Source of the DNA: Oscillospiraceae bacterium
Lineage (GTDB): Bacteria; Bacillota; Clostridia; Oscillospirales; Oscillospiraceae
Direction: 5' to 3'
DNA: 10,926 nucleotides
Assembly (NCBI GenBank): GCA_017558545.1
Contig: JAFYUG010000198.1
Location: 1-10,926 of the forward strand
Part shown: one piece after another, positions 7,537 to 10,926 of the stretch
Position numbering within the stretch: position 1 is the stretch's first letter
Layout: each line of letters begins with the position of its first letter
Translations under genes and position numbers: made by a program
The notes under the pieces: generated by a model
Seen by the model: only the letters and a program-made list of their open reading frames with translations
Told to the model about the DNA's origin: nothing
Database searches by the model: none

Positions 7537-7728
7537 TTACTCATTGCGATATAAATACTTACCATTCTCAGCATTCCTAAGAACTTGCTTCATACTAACT
7601 CCGCTCCCCAAGTCCTTCATATAAAGCTCCTGATTTTCAAAGGCGTTGGGCGGAAGAGGCTTTGTTGTCATAGTTCTTATACCACCGATAATTATAGAGA
7701 GAATGGCAATTATACCAAGCAAATACAT
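7537..7728 (-). CDS. Small single-pass membrane protein, 63 residues, unknown function
   Basis: I do not recognise this family. The product begins MYLLGIIAILSIIIGGI, a single hydrophobic helix at residues 2-17, followed by a polar, charged C-terminal part of about 45 residues that could be exposed on one face of the membrane. I chose the ATG at 7728 because AAGGAGG (7737-7743, complement) lies eight bases upstream; a longer in-frame start at 7767 has no such site and would put hydrophilic residues before the helix. It is the last gene of a minus-strand series (SWIM protein, 27-residue peptide, this gene), 35 bases after the peptide gene, and ends at the shared terminator at 7483-7515. The strong SD and terminator support it being a real gene; the function is unknown. 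Confidence 0.65.
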   Translation of the reverse strand: MYLLGIIAILSIIIGGIRTMTTKPLPPNAFENQELYMKDLGSGVSMKQVLRNAENGKYLYRNE

Positions 7729-7736
7729 TTTGTGCC

Positions 7737-7743
7737 CCTCCTT
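7737..7743 (-). promoter_or_regulatory. Strong ribosome binding site for the 63-residue membrane protein
   Basis: On the minus strand, AAGGAGG is followed by GGCACAAA and the ATG at 7728. This near-perfect SD decides the start and is the best evidence that the short gene is translated. Confidence 0.8.
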
Positions 7744-7763
7744 CTGAAAAGTAAAAATCAAGC

Positions 7764-7847
7764 TCACTTATAGTTCTTCGCCAGAGCAAAGATAACACCA
7801 AATGGGAAATAGATTATTGCGGCGATAACCATCAAAAGTCCTATCAT
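7764..7847 (-). CDS. 27-residue predicted membrane microprotein
   Basis: This 28-codon frame has ATG at 7847 and TGA at 7764-7766. The peptide starts MIGLLMVIAAIIYFPFGVIF and ends in a basic, polar tail (ALAKNYK). It is almost entirely one hydrophobic helix with a kink-forming Pro at residue 15, and the positive tail suggests the C-terminus is cytoplasmic. AAGGA (7854-7858, complement) lies six bases before the ATG. It lies between the SWIM gene (49 bases upstream) and the 63-residue membrane protein (35 bases downstream), on the same strand. It is too short for standard gene finders. I recognise no family; short membrane peptides of this kind often modulate a larger membrane complex, but that is only analogy. 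Confidence 0.55.
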   Translation of the reverse strand: MIGLLMVIAAIIYFPFGVIFALAKNYK

Positions 7848-7896
7848 AATATTTCCTTTCTCCGCTTTCAGCCCGGCGGCTTTTTGTACTTTATCC

Positions 7897-8709
7897 TTAT
7901 AGTGTGAAGCTTCCTTTTTCCTTACTGCAAATTGCCAGGTTGAACAAGGTATTTTTTCTTATTGCCGCAAAGTAATCATTGGCATTGCGCTCATTTTCAT
8001 AGTTCTTGCCAATAATCTCAAGTGTTTCCTTGAGCTGGAGCATAGCGGCAAACTGGTGTTTGCATTTATAGCTGCAAAAGCACGAGCAGTTAAGGGCGCT
8101 TATTTCGCCATCGTGGTATTCAAACTCGACTTCATAAGGCTTGCTGCCTTCAACAATGGCGTAGCCCTTCTCACCGTCAATGCAGATATACACAACCTTA
8201 TCTTCTATGTAATATTTGTGGCCGCGGTCTGCTATCTGAGGGCTGACCTTCATGTCCTTGAGATTATCCAAATGGAATTTGGTGTCATCACTTCCGCTGA
8301 TAATCTCATCCTCAGGCCTTTGAGGAGCAATAAACCATGTGCGGACTTTCTCTCTGGGCAGCGCCTTGCTGTCAAAGCTGACAAAATGGCTTCCGGCCAT
8401 GAAAAACTGGCCATTAACATTTGTATCTGCTACGGCAATAACGCGCTTATAGTCGGAAAGCTTAATTTTGAAGTTGTAGTTTACCTCGGTGACAAAACCC
8501 CGCATACCTTCAAGCTTGCCATCCACAAAAACAATGTTTCCCGGTTTGAGATCAAACAAATCATTGTAGTAAGCCAAAGTCATGTTGCGCTCCGGAAAGT
8601 TGACCTGCGCCACAGACTTGCGAGGCGTTGTCTGCGCATTGCAAAGGGGAGAAGTGAGTGTCTCAAACTTATTTTGATTATCCGCCGAAAAACCTATTTT
8701 AAATTTCAT
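7897..8709 (-). CDS. SWIM zinc-finger protein, unknown function
   Basis: The 270-residue soluble protein has a C-terminal SWIM motif, CxC-x5-CxH (Cys208, Cys210, Cys216, His218; CSCFCSYKCKH). It is preceded by the usual context, a beta-rich stretch ending in VEGSKPYEVEFEY (186-198). SWIM fingers bind zinc and mediate DNA or protein contacts; they occur alone or attached to SNF2 helicases. No helicase motifs are present here. Residues 44-110 form a separate hydrophilic, beta-rich segment (GNIVFVDGKLEGMRGFVTEV at 57-76) that resembles a small barrel such as a KOW-like or SH3-like fold, by eye only. A strong SD, GGAGG, lies eight bases before the ATG. It is the first gene of the minus-strand series with the two small membrane proteins, and no terminator is seen between them. 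No clear promoter could be assigned in the 246-base gap upstream. Confidence 0.8.
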   Translation of the reverse strand: MKFKIGFSADNQNKFETLTSPLCNAQTTPRKSVAQVNFPERNMTLAYYNDLFDLKPGNIVFVDGKLEGMRGFVTEVNYNFKIKLSDYKRVIAVADTNVNGQFFMAGSHFVSFDSKALPREKVRTWFIAPQRPEDEIISGSDDTKFHLDNLKDMKVSPQIADRGHKYYIEDKVVYICIDGEKGYAIVEGSKPYEVEFEYHDGEISALNCSCFCSYKCKHQFAAMLQLKETLEIIGKNYENERNANDYFAAIRKNTLFNLAICSKEKGSFTL

Positions 8710-8760
8710 ATCCGCAACCTCCCTAAATTCTGCTTTTTCATCTATGTTTAGAGTTTACCG

Positions 8761-8800
8761 CTGCAGGTGTCCGATAAACGGGACTTAAAAAGCGATGCAG
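8761..8800. other. Nested stem-loop in the gap between the SWIM gene and the SGNH gene
   Basis: CTGCA (8761-8765) pairs with TGCAG (8796-8800), and inside it GTCC (8769-8772) pairs with GGAC (8780-8783). It lies about 50 bases upstream of the SWIM gene start, so it could be part of that mRNA leader. The stems are short and chance is a real possibility. The rest of the 246-base gap is AT-rich with no further clear element apart from the -10 at 8903-8911. Confidence 0.25.
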
Positions 8801-8902
8801 CGATGAAAGCGAAAAATTTACTGTGAAAAGACCAAAGTAAAGTAAAATAGCTACTCTTTTTTTGCGTATCTCAAAAAATGTATGGAAATCTGATGCATTA
8901 AG

Positions 8903-8911
8903 TGGTATTAT
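8903..8911 (+). promoter_or_regulatory. Possible extended -10 promoter of the SGNH lipoprotein gene
   Basis: TGGTATTAT has the TGn extension followed by a five-of-six match to TATAAT. It lies 44 bases before the start codon. The -35 region at the right distance is poor, which extended -10 promoters tolerate. Other AT-rich hexamers nearby (for example TATACT at 8935-8940) are alternatives. Confidence 0.4.
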
Positions 8912-8955
8912 ATATAGTTGTAAAACTATGATGTTATACTTTTAGGAGTAAACTT

Positions 8956-9891
8956 ATGAAAAACAAAGGAAATATTTTTGGTCTGGCATGGCATGGAGCA
9001 ATCCTGCTTTGCGCAGCGGTTTGTGTCTTTGCTCTTCTCTTCACCTCCTGCACCAACTATAAAGGCTCCGATGCCTTTGTTTCCGAGAAGGTGGAAAAGG
9101 AAGATAAAAACGACAAGAACAACGATAAAGATAAAAAGGAAGAAGAGCCCGCAGCTCCCGAAGTTGAGCTCACCGATCCTCTGGTAGGCATTGGCGGCAA
9201 AAACGAGGGCGAGGGCGGCAACGAAAACCAGCAGAGCGAGGCTCAGCAGCCTCAGCAGACCGGCACCGTTCTGGGCGTAACCGAGGACGCAGGCAGAGAA
9301 TATCTCGATAAGATTATCTTCCTTGGCGACTCCACCACCTACGGCATTGGCTTCTACTATGACAAGGGCTACACCGACCTCTGCCCCCCCAGCCAGATTT
9401 GGACTCCCTCCAGCGGTACTCTCACCCTCTCCAACCAGTCCACCGCAACTGTTGTCTATCCTCCCACCGGTGCAGAAATCCCCATCGTTGATGCTGTCAC
9501 CGATGCTAAGCCCGAAATCATGGTGCTGACCCTTGGTGTAAACGGCGTTTCCTTCATGGACGAGCAGTGGTTTGTTGATGAATACAGCGCTCTTATCAAC
9601 ACCATTAAAACCGCAAGCCCCGAAACCAAGATTATACTTAACTCCATCTATCCTGTGGCTGCAAGCTACAAGCACATAGACTCTATCAGCAATGAAAAAA
9701 TCCGCGCAGCAAATGAGTGGATTCAGACCATTGCCGAGACCACCGGCTGCAAGTATCTCAACACCTATGAGATTTTAGTCTCTGCCGATGGCACTCTCCC
9801 CGAAAGCGACCATAACGGCGACGGTATCCACCTCAGCGGTGAAACCTTCGGCAAGGTTATGGAGTATATCCGCACCCACGCATATAACTAA
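8956..9891 (+). CDS. SGNH/GDSL-family hydrolase, predicted lipoprotein
   Basis: The 311-residue exported protein has a basic N-terminus, a hydrophobic helix (about 9-30) and a lipobox-like LLFTSC with Cys32 (Phe at -3 is suboptimal). A long low-complexity linker rich in Lys, Glu, Asp, Gln and Gly (about 43-105) would extend the catalytic domain from the membrane into the wall. The hydrolase domain (about 115-311) shows block I FLGDSTTYG (122-130, nucleophile Ser126), LGVNG (193-197, oxyanion Asn196) and the DxxH block DGIH (289-292, Asp289 and His292). SGNH enzymes are esterases or acyltransferases acting on carbohydrate acetyl esters or lipids; the exact substrate is not visible. AGGAG lies seven bases before the ATG. 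The DUF4358 gene follows 18 bases later, so the two are probably co-transcribed and both anchored at the outer membrane face. Confidence 0.88.
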   Translation: MKNKGNIFGLAWHGAILLCAAVCVFALLFTSCTNYKGSDAFVSEKVEKEDKNDKNNDKDKKEEEPAAPEVELTDPLVGIGGKNEGEGGNENQQSEAQQPQQTGTVLGVTEDAGREYLDKIIFLGDSTTYGIGFYYDKGYTDLCPPSQIWTPSSGTLTLSNQSTATVVYPPTGAEIPIVDAVTDAKPEIMVLTLGVNGVSFMDEQWFVDEYSALINTIKTASPETKIILNSIYPVAASYKHIDSISNEKIRAANEWIQTIAETTGCKYLNTYEILVSADGTLPESDHNGDGIHLSGETFGKVMEYIRTHAYN

Positions 9892-9909
9892 GAAATGATG
9901 GTGACACAA

Positions 9910-10401
9910 ATGAAAAAGATTAAAAGAAGCCTTGCCCTTATTCTCGCTGTTATGATGCTTGCCTGCCTCCTCTGCGCCTGCGGCGACAAGGCAGAAGAGA
10001 AGAACGTTCCCGCCGCTGACATCGCAGCCGCCGTTGCCGAGAAAATCGGCAAGACCGATGCTCTTGCCGCCGTTGACGGCAACTGGATCAAGGGCTGGAT
10101 GAAGGCCGATGTTGCCAACTTCGGCGACTATACCGTTTACCTCAACGCCATCGGCGCAAACGTAGACGAGTTCGGCGTTTTCAAGGCCGGCGAGAATATG
10201 TCTGTTTCCGAAATCGAGACCATGGTTAAGAACTATCTGGACCTCAAGCTCCAGAGCTGGATGGACGAATATATGCCCGAAGAGAAGTACAAGGTTGAAG
10301 ACGCCAGCTATGAAATCGTCGGCAACTATGTAATGTACACCGTTCTCTCCGCCGAGGATGCTCAGATTGCCTACGCAACCTTCAAAGAGATGCTTGGCTG
10401 A
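9910..10401 (+). CDS. DUF4358-family lipoprotein
   Basis: The 163-residue protein starts with a classic lipoprotein signal peptide: MKKIKR, a hydrophobic core (7-21) and lipobox LCAC with Cys24. The mature part (about 37-162) matches my memory of the DUF4358 family: an opening DIAAAVAEKIG segment, a YTVYLNA strand, VDEFGVFKAG, an amphipathic helix ending in LQSWMDEY, and a final strand NYVMYTVLS. Its function is not established. I chose the ATG at 9910 because it gives a standard signal peptide and has GGTGA upstream; the ATGs at 9895 and 9898 add a poor N-terminus and lack an SD. It follows the SGNH lipoprotein gene closely, and both face the minus-strand DHHW gene across a terminator and a repeat element. 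In Clostridia DUF4358 genes are, from memory, often near DHHW and MBOAT genes, which suggests a role in surface polymer acylation. Confidence 0.82.
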   Translation: MKKIKRSLALILAVMMLACLLCACGDKAEEKNVPAADIAAAVAEKIGKTDALAAVDGNWIKGWMKADVANFGDYTVYLNAIGANVDEFGVFKAGENMSVSEIETMVKNYLDLKLQSWMDEYMPEEKYKVEDASYEIVGNYVMYTVLSAEDAQIAYATFKEMLG

Positions 10402-10427
10402 TTGACCAAGCTAATTGACCAATCAAT

Positions 10428-10464
10428 AAAAAAGACCGAAAGGATAATCCTTTCGGTCTTTTTT
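10428..10464. terminator. Bidirectional intrinsic terminator after the DUF4358 gene
   Basis: GACCGAAAGGA (10434-10444) pairs perfectly with TCCTTTCGGTC (10448-10458) around a three-base loop. It is flanked by six A and six T, so it can stop transcription from both directions. It ends the SGNH-DUF4358 unit and could also stop read-through from the minus-strand DHHW gene. Confidence 0.95.
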
Positions 10465-10480
10465 GCGTTCAGTTAACTAT

Positions 10481-10622
10481 AGCCCCCTCTGACGAGGGGG
10501 CTGTCAGCGAAGCTGACTGGGGGAGAGATGGCCAAAGCTCAGGTTTTGATAGAGAGAATAGGCTTTATATTTTCTCTCCCTCCGCCTCACTATGTTCGGC
10601 ACCTCCCTCGTCAGAGGGAGGC
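10481..10622. repeat. 142-bp hairpin-rich inverted-repeat element, MITE-like intergenic repeat
   Basis: The left arm has a perfect 9-bp hairpin, AGCCCCCTC (10481-10489) with GAGGGGGCT (10494-10502) around TGAC. It is followed directly by GTCAGC-GAA-GCTGAC (10503-10517) and then GGGGGAGAGA. The right arm is its reverse-complement counterpart: TCTCTCCCTCC (10573-10583), GCC (10584-10586) paired with GGC (10598-10600), then CCTCCCTC (10602-10609) paired with GAGGGAGG (10614-10621) around GTCA. The two arms are imperfect terminal inverted repeats, each itself a pair of hairpins, around a unique core of about 45 bases. Very similar CCTCCCTCTGACGAGGG elements occur, to my recollection, in many copies in gut Oscillospiraceae genomes. 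It has no coding capacity, and no clear target-site duplication is seen. Confidence 0.75.
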
Positions 10623-10652
10623 ATTTATTTTTTGAGCTTTTTTGAGGGAAAA

Positions 10653-10926
10653 TCAGTTCATACCCTTCAGAGTGGTTGAATTATTCAGCACCATGGTGGA
10701 ATAGAGGAAGAGCACATCTGCTCCTTCAAAATCCACGAAGTTTTTAAGCATCATGGGCTGGATATATCTGATGTCTATAACAGTAACCTTGCCATAGCCC
10801 TGAGCAAGCAGGGGAGCAATGGCGCTTCCGAAGCTATCGCGGAAGATAATAAGCTCCTTTTGGGTATTTACAGAGGGATTTTCAATGGTCATAAGGCTGA
10901 TAGGACCGCTAAGGAACATTTCGTAG
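10653..10926 (-). CDS. DHHW-family (AlgJ/AlgX-like SGNH) protein, C-terminal 90 residues (partial)
   Basis: The frame is open to the right edge and ends at TGA (10653-10655), so only the C-terminus is present. An ATG at 10919 is internal, not the start. The segment ELIIFRDSFGSAIAPLL (24-40 of the visible part) holds the Ser block of the family (RDSFGS, Ser31). It is followed by VTVIDIRYI and the closing DVLFLYSTMVLNNSTTLK, which are typical of DHHW proteins. In AlgJ/AlgX-type acetyltransferases the Asp/His motif (the DHHW signature) precedes this Ser block, and here it would lie outside the window. Such proteins are membrane-anchored and transfer or remove acetyl groups on exported polysaccharides, usually with an MBOAT partner. 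It converges on the SGNH-DUF4358 pair. Confidence 0.8.
   Translation of the reverse strand, partial: YEMFLSGPISLMTIENPSVNTQKELIIFRDSFGSAIAPLLAQGYGKVTVIDIRYIQPMMLKNFVDFEGADVLFLYSTMVLNNSTTLKGMN

Noticed and set aside
7869..7886. Small hairpin AGCC/GGCT followed by TTTTT on the plus strand
   Set aside because: The stem is only four pairs and no plus-strand transcription is expected there. On the minus strand, where the genes run, the hairpin is not followed by a T-run.
8056..8751. 231-codon plus-strand frame over the SWIM gene
   Set aside because: It is antisense to a gene with a clear zinc-finger motif and strong SD, and the frame has no recognisable signature.
8852..8865. T-rich TACTCTTTTTTTGC, identical to 14 bases of the terminator at 7504-7517
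   Set aside because: It lacks a convincing stem on its 5' side (only AGTA/TACT) and no plus-strand gene precedes it. Probably coincidence or a remnant.
10401..10422. Two direct copies of ATTGACCAA after the DUF4358 stop codon
   Set aside because: Only two 9-base copies at a 13-base offset, with no palindromy or known motif; too little to support a binding site.

Overview
The window looks like a chromosomal segment of a Gram-positive anaerobe of the class Clostridia, most likely a gut Oscillospiraceae/Ruminococcaceae-type bacterium. This is inferred from AGGAG-type ribosome binding sites, sigma-A promoters close to consensus, a SAM-sensing leader on metK, and protein families typical of that group (a rhomboid-like membrane protein, an EF-G2-type GTPase, and DUF4358 and DHHW proteins). 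No phage, plasmid, tRNA, rRNA or CRISPR feature is visible.

Left part (1-5340): a rhomboid-like membrane protein lacking the protease Ser motif runs off the left edge on the minus strand. Divergently, a perfect-consensus promoter (835-863) reads into a divergent SAM-I (S-box)-like riboswitch with an intrinsic terminator. It then reads into metK, rlmB and a 726-residue membrane protein, ending at a perfect 17-bp hairpin terminator. The arrangement suggests that SAM level controls SAM synthase, a SAM-using rRNA methyltransferase and the membrane protein together. The third protein has the layout of a P1B-type metal ATPase, but every catalytic signature is lost, so it appears to be a pseudo-ATPase.

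Middle (5341-8955): a single-gene unit encodes an EF-G2-like translational GTPase with altered G3 and G4 motifs, with its own promoter and a bidirectional terminator. Converging on it, a minus-strand unit encodes a SWIM zinc-finger protein followed by two very small predicted membrane proteins of 27 and 63 residues.

Right part (8956-10926): an SGNH/GDSL-hydrolase lipoprotein and a DUF4358 lipoprotein form a plus-strand pair that ends at a bidirectional terminator. This is followed by a 142-bp element of paired hairpins with inverted-repeat ends (MITE-like), then the 3' end of a DHHW/AlgJ-like protein on the minus strand, cut by the right edge. Together these suggest a locus acting on cell-surface acyl groups.

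The strongest candidates for something undescribed are the degenerate P-type ATPase in the metK transcription unit, the EF-G2 paralog with a broken guanine-specificity motif, and the SWIM protein with its two microproteins.
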